Under the pieces are notes generated by a model. The model did no database searches. It saw nothing but the letters and a program-made list of their open reading frames with translations, and was not told the DNA's origin. Shown here in pieces: positions 1 to 8,813 of a DNA stretch of 64,000 bases. Numbering within the stretch: the stretch's first letter is position 1; each line of letters opens with the position of its first letter. The translations under genes were made by a program, and so were the position numbers. This stretch comes from Chromohalobacter sarecensis (GTDB taxonomy: Bacteria > Pseudomonadota > Gammaproteobacteria > Pseudomonadales > Halomonadaceae): assembly GCF_023061135.1 (NCBI RefSeq), contig NZ_JAKGAN010000004.1:124001-188000 (forward strand), written 5' to 3'.

Positions 1-1
1 C

Positions 2-616
2 TCTCTGGCCATGCCAGCCTACGAGGACTCGCTGGCGCTCACCGGTACCATCGGCTGGGCCCTGACGATCGTTTGCGGGGGCATCGTGTGTGGCGGCATT
101 CTGGTCTGGGGCATGGATCGTTTCGTGCCCCATGAGCATTTCGCGCTGGGCAAGCAGGGCGGCGCGGATGCCTTGCAGATCCGGCGTATCTGGCTGTTCA
201 TCTTCGCCATCACCATTCATAACTTTCCCGAAGGATTGGCGGTCGGCGTAGGTTACGCACGCGGCGATATGGCCGCCGGGGTGGCGCTGACGCTGGGTAT
301 CGGCCTGCAGAATCTGCCCGAGGGGCTGATCGTCTCCCTGGGGCTGCTGGCGATCGGTTATTCGCGCCTCACTGCATTGGGTGCGGCGTTATTGAGCGGC
401 CTGGTGGAGCCCATCGGTGGGGTCATCGGAGCTCTCGCGGTGCATGTCGTGGACGCCTTGCTGCCCTTTGGCCTGGCCTTTGCCGCCGGTGCGATGTTGT
501 TCGTGATCAGCCACGAGATCATTCCCGAGTCACATCGCAAGGGACACGAAGGCGATGCGACCTTCGGAGTGCTGGGAGGATTCATGCTGATGTTCGTGCT
601 CGACAAGGTGTTCTGA
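2..616 (+). CDS. ZIP-family divalent metal transporter (5' partial)
   Basis: This is the C-terminal part of a ZIP (GufA-like) inner-membrane transporter that probably imports zinc or other divalent metals. The reading frame stays open to the window edge. The first visible Met (position 11) leaves about 200 residues, while family members are usually 250-300, so the true start lies upstream. Counting from that Met, the metal-binding motifs are HNFPEG (70-75) in one membrane helix and the related QNLPEG (100-105) in the next. A later HEIIPESH segment carries the usual ZIP His/Glu pair. Several hydrophobic helices are visible. The family is clear; the metal is not readable from sequence. Confidence 0.85.
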   Translation, partial: SLAMPAYEDSLALTGTIGWALTIVCGGIVCGGILVWGMDRFVPHEHFALGKQGGADALQIRRIWLFIFAITIHNFPEGLAVGVGYARGDMAAGVALTLGIGLQNLPEGLIVSLGLLAIGYSRLTALGAALLSGLVEPIGGVIGALAVHVVDALLPFGLAFAAGAMLFVISHEIIPESHRKGHEGDATFGVLGGFMLMFVLDKVF

Positions 617-640
617 CCCCTTGCATAAGCCGCTAAGTAA

Positions 641-670
641 TTGACAAACCTGCAATGAAAACTATTATTG
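641..670 (+). promoter_or_regulatory. sodA promoter with overlapping Fur-like box
   Basis: A TTGACA -35 (641-646) and a TATTAT -10 (663-668) are separated by 16 bp. The -10 overlaps TGAAAACTATTATTG (656-670), which matches 10 of 14 defined positions of the Fur 7-1-7 inverted repeat TGATAATnATTATCA by eye. Iron control of manganese SOD is known in enterobacteria. Fur control here is inferred from the match and from the iron-uptake neighbours. Confidence 0.6.
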
Positions 671-746
671 TTAGGTACAACGTGCCGTTGGTGCCATGTT
701 GCACCAAGGCTCGACATTCGACGATAGATTGACAAGGAGGTATGTC

Positions 747-1358
747 GTGGCGCATCAACTACCGACGTTACCCTATGCTTATGATGCCCTGGAACCGCAT
801 ATCGATGCGCTTACCATGGAGATCCATCACAGCCGTCACCATCAGACCTACGTCAACAATCTGAACGCTGCCCTTGAAGGCACGGATCTCGAATCGCTGC
901 CGGTCGAAACCCTGATGGGTGAAATCGAGCGCGTTCCGGAAGCCAAGCGCCAGGCAGTGATCAACAATGGTGGCGGGCACGCCAACCATTCGCTGTTCTG
1001 GACGGTCATGTCGCCGCAGGGCGGAGGCAAGGCCAAGGGCGACCTGGCCTCGGCCATCGAAAGCGAGCTGGGCGGTGACGAAGCGTTCCGTGAAGCCTTC
1101 ACGCAAGCCGCCGTCAAGCGCTTCGGCAGTGGCTGGGCTTGGCTGTCCGTCACGCCTGCCGGGCGTCTGGTCGTGGAAAACACGCTCAACCAGGATAGCC
1201 CGCTGATGCACGGCAATACGCCGATTCTGGGGCTGGACGTGTGGGAACACGCCTATTACCTCAAGTATCAGAACAAGCGTCCCGAGTATATCAAGGCCTT
1301 CTTCGAGGTCGTCGATTGGGACGAAGTGGCGCGTCGTTACGCCGAAGCCACTGCGTAA
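747..1358 (+). CDS. sodA: Superoxide dismutase, Mn-type
   Basis: A 203-residue cytoplasmic Mn/Fe superoxide dismutase that converts superoxide to H2O2 and O2. The GTG start at 747 is chosen because AAGGAGG lies just upstream and the resulting N-terminus ([18 protein letters not shown]) matches E. coli SodA. An upstream in-frame ATG at 696 would add an unsupported leader. Metal ligands are visible: His27 in MEIHHSRHH, the His of NHSLFW, and Asp/His of DVWEHAYY. The [10 protein letters not shown] segment is MnSOD-like rather than FeSOD-like, although a cambialistic enzyme cannot be excluded. The promoter carries a Fur-like box, which fits induction under iron limitation together with the siderophore genes downstream. 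Confidence 0.93.
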   Translation: MAHQLPTLPYAYDALEPHIDALTMEIHHSRHHQTYVNNLNAALEGTDLESLPVETLMGEIERVPEAKRQAVINNGGGHANHSLFWTVMSPQGGGKAKGDLASAIESELGGDEAFREAFTQAAVKRFGSGWAWLSVTPAGRLVVENTLNQDSPLMHGNTPILGLDVWEHAYYLKYQNKRPEYIKAFFEVVDWDEVARRYAEATA

Positions 1359-1376
1359 GCCTATCGGGAGTATGTC

Positions 1377-2396
1377 ATGGGCCCGGCGACAGGCATGATG
1401 AACGATGTCTCCGCGCCGGCCCAGTGCCTGACCATGGCAGATTTCGGCGCTTTCGAGCGCCGTTATCGTTTGTATCACCGCTTCCCCTCCTTGAACCACG
1501 ACGACGCCGCGTCCACCCCGGTGGCCGAGGGCTGGATCGACGAATGTCGTCCCGCCATGGGTGTCAGTCTCGTCGGTTCGCGCCTCACGATCCACCATAC
1601 CTACGAAACGCACGCCTTGGCCGACGCGCCGGCCCATGTGTCGATCATCGTCATACTCGAGGGTAGCGCGGAACTGTTACACGGTGGGCAGCATTTCGCC
1701 CTGGCACCGCGTGAAGCGCTAATGCTTACGCACGCCGGTCATCAGACGTTGAGTGCGCGTCATGCCGGTGGGCAGCGCCTGCGCGCGATCAATCTCACCT
1801 TGCTGGATACCGCACGTACGTCATACACGCGCTTGGCTGCGCCACTCGCCGAATTGCTCGATAACGCCGCCAGTGGGGCGTGGCGCTTGTCCTTGCCCGA
1901 AGGCGTCTGGCTGTCGCTCGAGGAGTGGTTGAATGCGCCACTGGAGGAGGCACAGCATGCCTTGCTCGGCGAGGGTCTGGCGCTGCAATTGATGGCTCAC
2001 GGCCTGGCGGCCCGGGGAACGTCTCTTCGGCAGGACCGGCGTTTGGGAGTGCGTGACCGCCATCATCTGGCCCGTGTGCGTGAATGCCTGCACGAACATC
2101 CTGAGGCGTCGCATAGCATCGAATCCTTGGCGCAACTGGCCTGCATGAGCCCCAGCGCATTGCGTGACAAGTTTCGCCAGGCGTATGGCCAGTCGGTCTT
2201 CGAATGCTTGCGTCAACGCCGCCTCGAGATGGCCCACGCGCTGCTCCGGGAAGGCTATAGCGTGCAGTACGTTGCAACACGGGTGGGGTATCGGCATGCC
2301 AGCAACTTCGCCACCGCCTTCAAGCAGCGCTACGGGATGTCGCCGCGTGCGTTACATCAGCGTCTACCCTCGGCTGGGGTCGTGAATACTCTTTAA
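1377..2396 (+). CDS. AraC-family transcriptional regulator (PchR-like)
   Basis: A 339-residue regulator with an N-terminal sensor region (about 1-230) and a C-terminal AraC/XylS double helix-turn-helix (about 235-332). The second HTH ends with the family signature around VATRVGYRHASNFATAFKQRYGMSPRALHQ. It lies directly upstream of, and in the same orientation as, a TonB-dependent siderophore receptor. This is the arrangement of PchR-type activators that respond to a ferric siderophore taken up by the adjacent receptor. GGGAG lies just before the ATG. The AraC assignment is firm; a siderophore-responsive role is inferred from position and from overall PchR-like architecture. Confidence 0.85.
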   Translation: MGPATGMMNDVSAPAQCLTMADFGAFERRYRLYHRFPSLNHDDAASTPVAEGWIDECRPAMGVSLVGSRLTIHHTYETHALADAPAHVSIIVILEGSAELLHGGQHFALAPREALMLTHAGHQTLSARHAGGQRLRAINLTLLDTARTSYTRLAAPLAELLDNAASGAWRLSLPEGVWLSLEEWLNAPLEEAQHALLGEGLALQLMAHGLAARGTSLRQDRRLGVRDRHHLARVRECLHEHPEASHSIESLAQLACMSPSALRDKFRQAYGQSVFECLRQRRLEMAHALLREGYSVQYVATRVGYRHASNFATAFKQRYGMSPRALHQRLPSAGVVNTL

Positions 2397-2481
2397 TGAT
2401 GACAGAAATTCCTCCGCGAGATCGCTTACAGCGTCGCGCATAGGTTTTTTGGCATTGACCATAAGCAGAACGACTCTTAAA

Positions 2482-2496
2482 AGTTAATAATTCTCA
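2482..2496 (+). promoter_or_regulatory. Fur-like box upstream of the TonB receptor
   Basis: AGTTAAT A ATTCTCA matches 11 of 14 defined positions of the Fur 7-1-7 consensus by eye and lies about 60 bp before the receptor start, at a plausible promoter position. Binding is not demonstrated. Confidence 0.55.
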
Positions 2497-2553
2497 CTCT
2501 CCATAAGAAACGGGTCGACCGCGACCCGAGGACGAGAGCGAGGAGCCGTTTTC

Positions 2554-4674
2554 ATGAGTCGCACATTGCATCCCCACTGGTTTTCCTGCGCGTGCCTGGC
2601 GGGCGTATTGTTCATGCCCACGACGACGTGGGCGCAATCCGAAAGCGATGATAGCGGTGCCGTGGATTTGTCCACGGTGACAGTGTCGGGCGAGGCCGCC
2701 ACCAAGACACAGACGCCGGTCATCGAAACGCCGCAGTCCGTTTCCAACGTCGACCGCGCGGAGATGGATGAGCGTGATACCCGCACGCTCAGGGAGGCCG
2801 TTCAGTATACGCCGGGGGTCTACACCAACCAGGTCGGCGCCTCCAATCGCTACGACTACATGGTCATGCGGGGCTTCTCTGATGGGAGCCTCAGCAACAC
2901 CTACCTCGATGGCCTGAAGGTGATGGGAGACACCAATGGCTACAGCTCGATGGTGATCGATCCCTATTTCCTGGAAAACGTCGAGGTCGTCAAAGGGCCG
3001 GCCTCAGTGCTTTACGGGCGCTCGTCTCCCGGGGGACTAGTGGCGCTGACCAGCAAGCAGCCACAATTCGAGACACACCGGCAACTGCGCTTTGGCGTGG
3101 GCAATAACAGTCAGCGCAGCGCGGCGTTCGATGTCACGGGACCGCTGGATGATGAGCGGCGTGCCGCCTATCGCGTGGTGGGTCTGGCAAGTGGCGCGGA
3201 CACCCAGTTCGACTCGGTCGAGGAAGAGCGCTACGCCATCGCACCCTCGGTGACATGGGATGTCACCGACGACACGACCCTGTCGTTCATGGCTTATCTG
3301 CAAAAGGATCCAGAAGGCGGTTACCACTCCGGCGTGCCCTATGAGGGTGCGGTGGAAAGCCATAATGGCCGCAAGATCAGTAATAACTTCTTCGATGGCG
3401 AAGACGCTTACGATAAGTTCGAACGCACCCAGCGGATGTTCGGTTACAGCCTCGAGCATCGGTTCAATGACGCCTGGACCGCGCGTCAGAAGCTGCGCTA
3501 CCTGAATTCGGACACCACCTTGAACCAGGTCTACGGTTTCGGATGGACAGCGCCCGATTCCAACGAGTTGGTTCGCTATTACTCCGGGGGGCGGGAATCG
3601 CTCGAGGCCTGGACGGTGGATAACCAGCTCGAGGGCGAATTTTCCAGCGGCTTCATCGACCATACCCTGCTGGTGGGCGTCGATTACCAGGATCGCCAGA
3701 ACGATGTGGTCTGGACCTCGGGAACCTTTCCCTCTCTCAACGCCTTCGATCCGCAATATGGCGCCGACCCGGTGGGGGATATCGCGGTAACCAATGACGA
3801 ACGCCACGAATTGATCCAGACGGGCGCCTATCTGCAGGATCAGATGGCGTTCGATCGCTGGCGCCTGACGCTCGGGGGCCGCTACGACTGGGTCTCGATC
3901 ACCAACGAGCAGAAACTGGCCAATCGAGAAGATACGCTCGACGAGACCTATTTCAGCGGTCGCGCGGGGCTCTTGTACCTGTTCGACAATGGCGTTGCGC
4001 CCTACGTCAGCTATAACACAGCCTTCACGCCGACCAGTTTCGTGGATATCGACGGTGATGTCCTCGAGCCTATGGAAGGCGAGCAGTGGGAAACCGGTCT
4101 CAAGTACCAGCCGCTGGGCACTGAGGATCGCTATAGCCTCTCGCTGTTCCGCATCACGCAGGAAAACGTCGCCACCAAGGAGCAACCCACTGACCCTTAC
4201 CGCTCCATCGGCGAGATCGAATCGCAAGGACTGGAGCTGGAAGCCCGCACGCAGTTGACGGACGCGCTTCGCCTGCAGGCCGCCTACAGCTATACCGATA
4301 TCGCCTACACTAAGAGCGAAGTGGATAGCGAGAAAGGCAGTCACGCCATTTACGCGCCGCGTCACCAGGCGAGTCTATGGGGCCATTATGCCTTCCAGGG
4401 CGATACGCTCGCGGGATTAGACGCAGGTCTAGGCGTGCGTTACTACGCCGATATCCAAGCGGATCGCGCCAACACCGAGAAAGTCCCCGACTACACGCTG
4501 GTCGATGCCATGCTGGGCTATGACATGAGTCAGATGGGGATGCCGGGCATGCAGGTGCAGCTCAATGTGGGCAACGTGCTCGACAAGGAATACGTGGCGT
4601 CATGCAACTCGCTTGAATATTGCTACTTCGGGGCGGAGCGGAATGTGCGCGCGAGTCTGACCTACGACTTCTAG
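2554..4674 (+). CDS. TonB-dependent siderophore receptor
   Basis: A 706-residue outer-membrane ferric-siderophore receptor (FhuE/FpvA/FoxA type). A signal peptide ends at about residue 27 (TTTWA-QS). A TonB-box-like STVTVSG segment follows, then a plug domain (about 55-170, including SVSNVDRAEMDERDTRTL and VLYGRSSPGGLV). The rest is a 22-strand beta-barrel ending in the terminal aromatic YDF needed for outer-membrane assembly. It energises uptake through TonB-ExbBD, which are not encoded here. A Fur-like box upstream, a PchR-like AraC gene before it and an FhuF-like reductase after it form a siderophore-use module. No biosynthesis genes are present, so it may serve xenosiderophores. The exact ligand is not readable. 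Confidence 0.93.
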   Translation: MSRTLHPHWFSCACLAGVLFMPTTTWAQSESDDSGAVDLSTVTVSGEAATKTQTPVIETPQSVSNVDRAEMDERDTRTLREAVQYTPGVYTNQVGASNRYDYMVMRGFSDGSLSNTYLDGLKVMGDTNGYSSMVIDPYFLENVEVVKGPASVLYGRSSPGGLVALTSKQPQFETHRQLRFGVGNNSQRSAAFDVTGPLDDERRAAYRVVGLASGADTQFDSVEEERYAIAPSVTWDVTDDTTLSFMAYLQKDPEGGYHSGVPYEGAVESHNGRKISNNFFDGEDAYDKFERTQRMFGYSLEHRFNDAWTARQKLRYLNSDTTLNQVYGFGWTAPDSNELVRYYSGGRESLEAWTVDNQLEGEFSSGFIDHTLLVGVDYQDRQNDVVWTSGTFPSLNAFDPQYGADPVGDIAVTNDERHELIQTGAYLQDQMAFDRWRLTLGGRYDWVSITNEQKLANREDTLDETYFSGRAGLLYLFDNGVAPYVSYNTAFTPTSFVDIDGDVLEPMEGEQWETGLKYQPLGTEDRYSLSLFRITQENVATKEQPTDPYRSIGEIESQGLELEARTQLTDALRLQAAYSYTDIAYTKSEVDSEKGSHAIYAPRHQASLWGHYAFQGDTLAGLDAGLGVRYYADIQADRANTEKVPDYTLVDAMLGYDMSQMGMPGMQVQLNVGNVLDKEYVASCNSLEYCYFGAERNVRASLTYDF

Positions 4675-4680
4675 GCCCTG

Positions 4681-4831
4681 CCTGAAAGTGTCTGCACTCG
4701 GCTATGCGGCGTTAAAAATTGGCTCGTGCGCGAGTCCGATCAAAATACTCATTTACAGCTCGTAAACTCCGTTTTTTCGTCAATTTTTGCCTTGCCTAGC
4801 CATCGCTCGACGACTTTTCAGACAAGACCTT
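4681..4831. repeat. Long imperfect palindrome, REP-like intergenic element
   Basis: The 252-bp gap between the receptor and fhuF is mostly filled by an imperfect inverted repeat of about 150 bp. Left-arm words CTGAAAGTGTCTG, GGCTATGCGGCGTTAAAAATTGG and GATCAAAATACTC are answered on the right by complements of TTTTCAGAC, CAATTTTTGCC...CTAGCC and GTTTT. The centre is TTTAC-AGCTC-GTAAA (4752-4766). It could fold into a long hairpin in RNA and may act as a terminator between the two iron genes, or be a dispersed REP/MITE-like repeat. I see no second copy in this window. Confidence 0.6.
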
Positions 4832-4926
4832 GGCACGATTGAGTCGCGAGTGGTTTTCATTTACGCTTTCTGGCGTGGGTATCTGGCCCACGCCTTCCAC
4901 TTGGCCTCGCCACAGGACAGCTTTCG

Positions 4927-5685
4927 ATGTCAGTGTTGCTCGAGCGGTTCTATGCCGGTCCCTTGAAAGGGATGGATCGCAAGCTGGTCACCTGGGACCA
5001 GGCGCCCGCGACGACCTGGACGGCGCGAGATGTGTTCTCAGAGCCCGGCATGACGCAGATCCTCAAGCGTTATGGCGCTGAGCATCAGCATGGCGATTCG
5101 CGCGCCGTGATTTCGCTATGGTCGAAGTATTTCCTGGCGCTCACCACCTATCTGGGGGCGGCATATAACTTGTTGGCGGAGCGACAATTACCGCTCGAGC
5201 TGTCGCGTCTGGGGTTGGTACTCGGTGAGGATATGCTCGTCGAGGCGCTGGTCGTCGAAGACACCGGCACACCGCTCGTCGCCACTCAGGCCGAGGAGCG
5301 CTTTCTGCCGCTGATACGCGACACCTGGGGGCCGGCGATGGCCTGCATGGCCGAACATACCGGCATCGCGCCCCGCGCACTGTGGGGCAACCTCGGCCAT
5401 TACTATGACTACCTCATCTCCCAGCTCTACACCTTGCCAGGTGCCCTGGCGCGGGCCGATACGGGCGGGCGTCTGATGACTTTGCGGGAATTGGCCGATG
5501 GCAAGCGCAACCCGTTGTTTCGCCCCATTCGCTATCGTGAAAGCAGCGCAGGCGACATCGAGTCCATCCGGCGTATCTGCTGCATTCGCTATCTTCTCCC
5601 CGGACTCGGCTACTGCGGCAACTGCCCGTTGGCATGTCGCGAGAAGGCCGAAACCCAACCGCCACAGCGCGTCGTCAACGGCTGA
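4927..5685 (+). CDS. fhuF: FhuF-like siderophore-iron reductase
   Basis: A 252-residue cytoplasmic ferric-siderophore reductase. Its C-terminus carries the FhuF [2Fe-2S] cysteine pattern: Cys218-Cys219, ten residues, Cys230, two residues, Cys233. FhuF releases iron from imported hydroxamate siderophores by reducing Fe3+. It follows the TonB receptor, separated by the palindromic element, so the two may be transcribed separately or attenuated. The segment upstream of the ATG shows no strong ribosome-binding site. The cysteine motif makes the family assignment firm; the symbol is by homology. Confidence 0.85.
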   Translation: MSVLLERFYAGPLKGMDRKLVTWDQAPATTWTARDVFSEPGMTQILKRYGAEHQHGDSRAVISLWSKYFLALTTYLGAAYNLLAERQLPLELSRLGLVLGEDMLVEALVVEDTGTPLVATQAEERFLPLIRDTWGPAMACMAEHTGIAPRALWGNLGHYYDYLISQLYTLPGALARADTGGRLMTLRELADGKRNPLFRPIRYRESSAGDIESIRRICCIRYLLPGLGYCGNCPLACREKAETQPPQRVVNG

Positions 5686-5715
5686 TATGTCGAGTGGGTG
5701 TTTTTCTGACAATGC

Positions 5716-7035
5716 TCAGTCGCTACCCACGGCACGCCGTTCTTCGGGAGCGGTGCGCACGCGCGTGGCGGGGAAAACACAGCGGAAAAGCGCGCCCTGG
5801 CCGGGGTGGCTGTCGATATCGAGATGCGCATCGTGGCGCAGCAATACATGCTTGACGATGGCTAGCCCCAGCCCGGTGCCGCCATTGGCGGCGCTGCGGC
5901 CCTTGTCGACGCGATAGAAGCGTTCGGTGAGGCGTGGCAGGTGCACGGGGTCGATACCGTCGCCGTCGTCCTCGACCTCCACTGCGGCACCCTCCTTCCA
6001 GGCCTTCCAGCGCAATGTGACGGTACTCCCCGGTGGGGTGTAACGCACGGCATTGAAGACCAGGTTGGAAACGGCGCTGCGCATCTCGCCTGCGTCACCC
6101 AGCAGACGGTCGGTGGTGTGGATGTCCAGGGCTATCTCGTGACTGCCAGCGCAGAGATTGGTGGCGTCGTCGCGAATGTTTTCCAGCAGCGTGGCCATGT
6201 CCAGCGGGGCCGGGTCGTCGCGGGTCTGGTCGGTTTCCAGCTTCGACAATAGCAGTAGATCCTCGACCAGATTTTGCATGCGTTGGGTCTGTTCCTGCAT
6301 CTGGCCGAGGCCGCGCTGCCAGCGCGGCGGCAATTGGTCGGCCTGATCGAGGTAGGTCTCGAGATAACCGGTCAATACGGTGAGCGGGGTACGCAGCTCA
6401 TGCGACACATTGGCCACGAAGTCGCGCCGCATCTGCTCGAGGCGATGCAGCCGCGAGATGTCGCGCGCCATGACCAGGCGCTCGTTGTCGCCGAACAGCG
6501 TGACCTGGTATTGCAGCGTCACGTCATCGCGTAGCGGCGAGGCCAGGGTCAGCGGTTCGCGGTAATCGCGGGCATTGAAATAGGCCACGAAGCGCGGGTC
6601 GCGCAGGAAGTTGGTGATGTGCTGGCCGCGATCATGGGGCGTTTGAAAGCCGAGCATCTGGCCTGCGGCGCTGTTCCACCATTCCAGGTCGCCGTGACGG
6701 TCGAGCATGACCACGGCATCGCGCATCGCCTCGCATGAGTCCTGTACGCGGCGGATGATATCGCGCAGGCGGGCCTGCGATTGACGCTGGGTCTTCTGAT
6801 ACTTGTAGAGGCGGTCGAACAGGTCGCCCCAGACCCCGGCGCCCACGGGCGGGGTGTCATTAGGATGCTGGGTCAGCCAGACATACAGGGCGCGTAAATG
6901 GCGCAGATGCAGGTAGACATAGAGACCCAGACCGGCGGCCAGTCCCCAGCCAGGCGCGCCGAAGAGCCACCCGAAGACACCCAGACCGATGACGAGATAC
7001 GCCAGACGCCATAGTTCATTGGTCCAATAGTACAC
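5716..7035 (-). CDS. phoR: Phosphate regulon sensor histidine kinase PhoR
   Basis: A 439-residue membrane kinase of the Pho two-component system. Two hydrophobic segments lie in residues 8-45. A PAS domain (about 100-190) is followed by a HisKA domain with phospho-acceptor His212 in FVANVSHELRTPLTV. The HATPase domain has the N-box (SNLVFNAVRYTP), G1 (VEDDGDGID) and G2 (GGTGLGLAIVKH). It lies 5 bp downstream of phoB in the same operon and converges on fhuF. Under phosphate starvation PhoR phosphorylates PhoB. Length and architecture match PhoR. Confidence 0.95.
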   Translation of the reverse strand: MYYWTNELWRLAYLVIGLGVFGWLFGAPGWGLAAGLGLYVYLHLRHLRALYVWLTQHPNDTPPVGAGVWGDLFDRLYKYQKTQRQSQARLRDIIRRVQDSCEAMRDAVVMLDRHGDLEWWNSAAGQMLGFQTPHDRGQHITNFLRDPRFVAYFNARDYREPLTLASPLRDDVTLQYQVTLFGDNERLVMARDISRLHRLEQMRRDFVANVSHELRTPLTVLTGYLETYLDQADQLPPRWQRGLGQMQEQTQRMQNLVEDLLLLSKLETDQTRDDPAPLDMATLLENIRDDATNLCAGSHEIALDIHTTDRLLGDAGEMRSAVSNLVFNAVRYTPPGSTVTLRWKAWKEGAAVEVEDDGDGIDPVHLPRLTERFYRVDKGRSAANGGTGLGLAIVKHVLLRHDAHLDIDSHPGQGALFRCVFPATRVRTAPEERRAVGSD

Positions 7036-7040
7036 GTGCG

Positions 7041-7730
7041 CTACTCCTTGGTGGAGAAGCGATAACCGGTGCCGCGTACCGTCTGAATGAGGTGTTGGTG
7101 ATCATCGCCGAGCGCCCTGCGCAGGCGGCGAATATGCACGTCGACGGTACGCTCCTCGACATAGACATTGCCACCCCAGACTTGGTCGAGCAACTGGCTG
7201 CGGGTGTAGGCGCGCTCCTGATGGGTCATGAAGAATTGCAGGAGCCGATACTCGGTGGGGCCCACGTCCAGCGCCTCGCCGTTGGCGCTGACCCGGTGGC
7301 TGACGGGGTCGAGACGCAAGCCGTCGATTTCCACCGTGTCCTCGACGCCGGTGGGTGTGGCGCGTCGCAGCACGGCCTTGAGGCGTGCCACCAATTCCCG
7401 CGGCGAGAACGGCTTGGTGATGTAATCGTCGGCACCGGCTTCGAGCCCCTGGATCTTGTTGTCCTCCTCGCTCTTGGCGGTGAGCAGGATGATCGGCAAC
7501 TCGGCGGTGGCGGTGTCGCGCTTGAGACGCCGTGCCAGTTCGATGCCGCTGGTGCCGGGCATCATCCAGTCCAGCAGCACCAGGTCGGGTTGATCGTCGA
7601 CTACCATGGCATGCGCCGTCTGGGCGTTGTCGGCTTCCAGCACGCGGTAGTCGGCCATTTCCAGCGCCACCGCGATCATTTCGCGGATGGACGCCTCGTC
7701 ATCGACGATGAGCACGGTCTTGGCGGTCAT
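7041..7730 (-). CDS. phoB: Phosphate regulon response regulator PhoB
   Basis: A 229-residue OmpR-family response regulator. The receiver domain has the acidic pocket Asp10-Asp11, phospho-acceptor Asp54 (LLDWMMPG) and the conserved Lys in LTAKSEED. The C-terminal winged helix ends in VRGTGYRFS. The start at 7730 (MTAKTVLIVDDE) matches PhoB length and N-terminus; an ATG 39 bp further upstream would add 13 unconserved residues. An AGAGG lies 9 nt before the chosen ATG. A Pho box upstream indicates autoregulation. phoR follows after 5 bp. Confidence 0.95.
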   Translation of the reverse strand: MTAKTVLIVDDEASIREMIAVALEMADYRVLEADNAQTAHAMVVDDQPDLVLLDWMMPGTSGIELARRLKRDTATAELPIILLTAKSEEDNKIQGLEAGADDYITKPFSPRELVARLKAVLRRATPTGVEDTVEIDGLRLDPVSHRVSANGEALDVGPTEYRLLQFFMTHQERAYTRSQLLDQVWGGNVYVEERTVDVHIRRLRRALGDDHQHLIQTVRGTGYRFSTKE

Positions 7731-7808
7731 GGGCGTGGGCCTCTTGCGGATCGCGATGCAGCGAATCACTCATGAATGACATCGGCATGACGATTACAAC
7801 GCGCTAAT

Positions 7809-7826
7809 GTGACAGCTTCGTGACAA
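7809..7826 (-). promoter_or_regulatory. Pho box upstream of phoBR
   Basis: Read on the minus strand this is TTGTCAC-GAAG-CTGTCAC, two 7-bp direct repeats spaced 11 bp apart. That is the layout of the PhoB site (consensus repeats CTGTCAT with a 4-bp AT-rich linker). It lies about 80 bp before the phoB start, which fits positive autoregulation. Confidence 0.75.
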
Positions 7827-7854
7827 TCGTGCCCTTTACCTATAGCTCATAGCA

Positions 7855-8748
7855 TCACATAGGCCATAACGACAGGGCGATACCTGCGAAGGCCACCAGC
7901 CCGGCCCAATGATTGTTGAGGAAGGCGCGGAAGCACGGGTCGCGCTCGCGATAGCGAATCAAATAGTGCTGGTAGACGAAGATCGCCACCATGGCGGCCA
8001 GCCCCAGCCAGAAGAAGCCGCCAAGCGCCAGACGCAGGCCGACCCAGGCGAGCAGCGCGACGGTCAGCGCCTGCAACAGCCCGATGATCAGCCGATCGGC
8101 GCGGCCGAACAGCACCGCCGTGGACTTGATGCCCACCTTGAGGTCGTCGTCGCGGTCGACGATGGCGTATTCGGTGTCGTAGGCCACCGTCCAGACGACA
8201 TTGGCGGCCAACAGCAACCACGCCTCGAGCGGTACCTGGCGTTGAATGGCCATGAACGCCATGGGAATGCCCCACGAGAAAGCCGCGCCCAGCACCACCT
8301 GGGGGAAGTGCGTATAGCGCTTCATGAACGGGTAAGTGGCCGCCAGCGCCAGTGCTGCGAATGACAGCAGCACGGTGGGCAGGTTGGTCAGGCAGACCAG
8401 GCCGAAGGCGATCGCTACCAGTACCGCGAAAGTGACCTTGGCTTCCTTCTCGGAGATGCGTCCGGTAGCCAGTGGCCGGTCACGCGTACGCTTGACGTGG
8501 CCATCGAAATGCCGATCCGCGTAGTCGTTGACCACGCAGCCGGCGGCACGCATCACATATACGCCGACGACGAAGATCAGCAGCGTGCCGCGTTCGGGAA
8601 TGCCCTCGGCCGCCAGCCACAGTGCCCACAACGTCGGCCACATCAGAAGCCAGGTGCCGATGGGCCGGTCCAGGCGCGTCAGGCGCAGGAAATCCGGCAC
8701 GCGGGCCAGGCCGGTGGGGCGCGCGGCCTCGGATGAATCGGCGGACAT
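7855..8748 (-). CDS. ubiA: 4-hydroxybenzoate polyprenyltransferase
   Basis: A 297-residue integral-membrane prenyltransferase that joins 4-hydroxybenzoate to a polyprenyl diphosphate in ubiquinone synthesis. Both Asp-rich Mg/diphosphate sites are visible: [19 protein letters not shown] (about 73-91) and [16 protein letters not shown]. About eight hydrophobic helices surround them. It lies downstream of ubiC (65-bp gap), which makes its substrate, and upstream of phoB with its own intergenic region. This ubiC-ubiA-phoB-phoR order is also found in Pseudomonas. Confidence 0.95.
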   Translation of the reverse strand: MSADSSEAARPTGLARVPDFLRLTRLDRPIGTWLLMWPTLWALWLAAEGIPERGTLLIFVVGVYVMRAAGCVVNDYADRHFDGHVKRTRDRPLATGRISEKEAKVTFAVLVAIAFGLVCLTNLPTVLLSFAALALAATYPFMKRYTHFPQVVLGAAFSWGIPMAFMAIQRQVPLEAWLLLAANVVWTVAYDTEYAIVDRDDDLKVGIKSTAVLFGRADRLIIGLLQALTVALLAWVGLRLALGGFFWLGLAAMVAIFVYQHYLIRYRERDPCFRAFLNNHWAGLVAFAGIALSLWPM

Positions 8749-8813
8749 CGGGCTCTCCTATGAAAACGTGCCTGTGAAAAAGCAACGTACCTGTGGAAAC
8801 GTAAGCGGCCAGC

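Noticed and set aside
3037-4365. Long minus-strand open frame (442 codons) inside the TonB receptor gene
   Set aside because: It is antisense to a clear receptor gene, has no recognisable domain, and reflects GC-rich codon bias leaving opposite frames open.
4830-5081. Small plus-strand frame ahead of fhuF (83 codons)
   Set aside because: It overlaps fhuF in another frame, has no homology and no ribosome-binding site.
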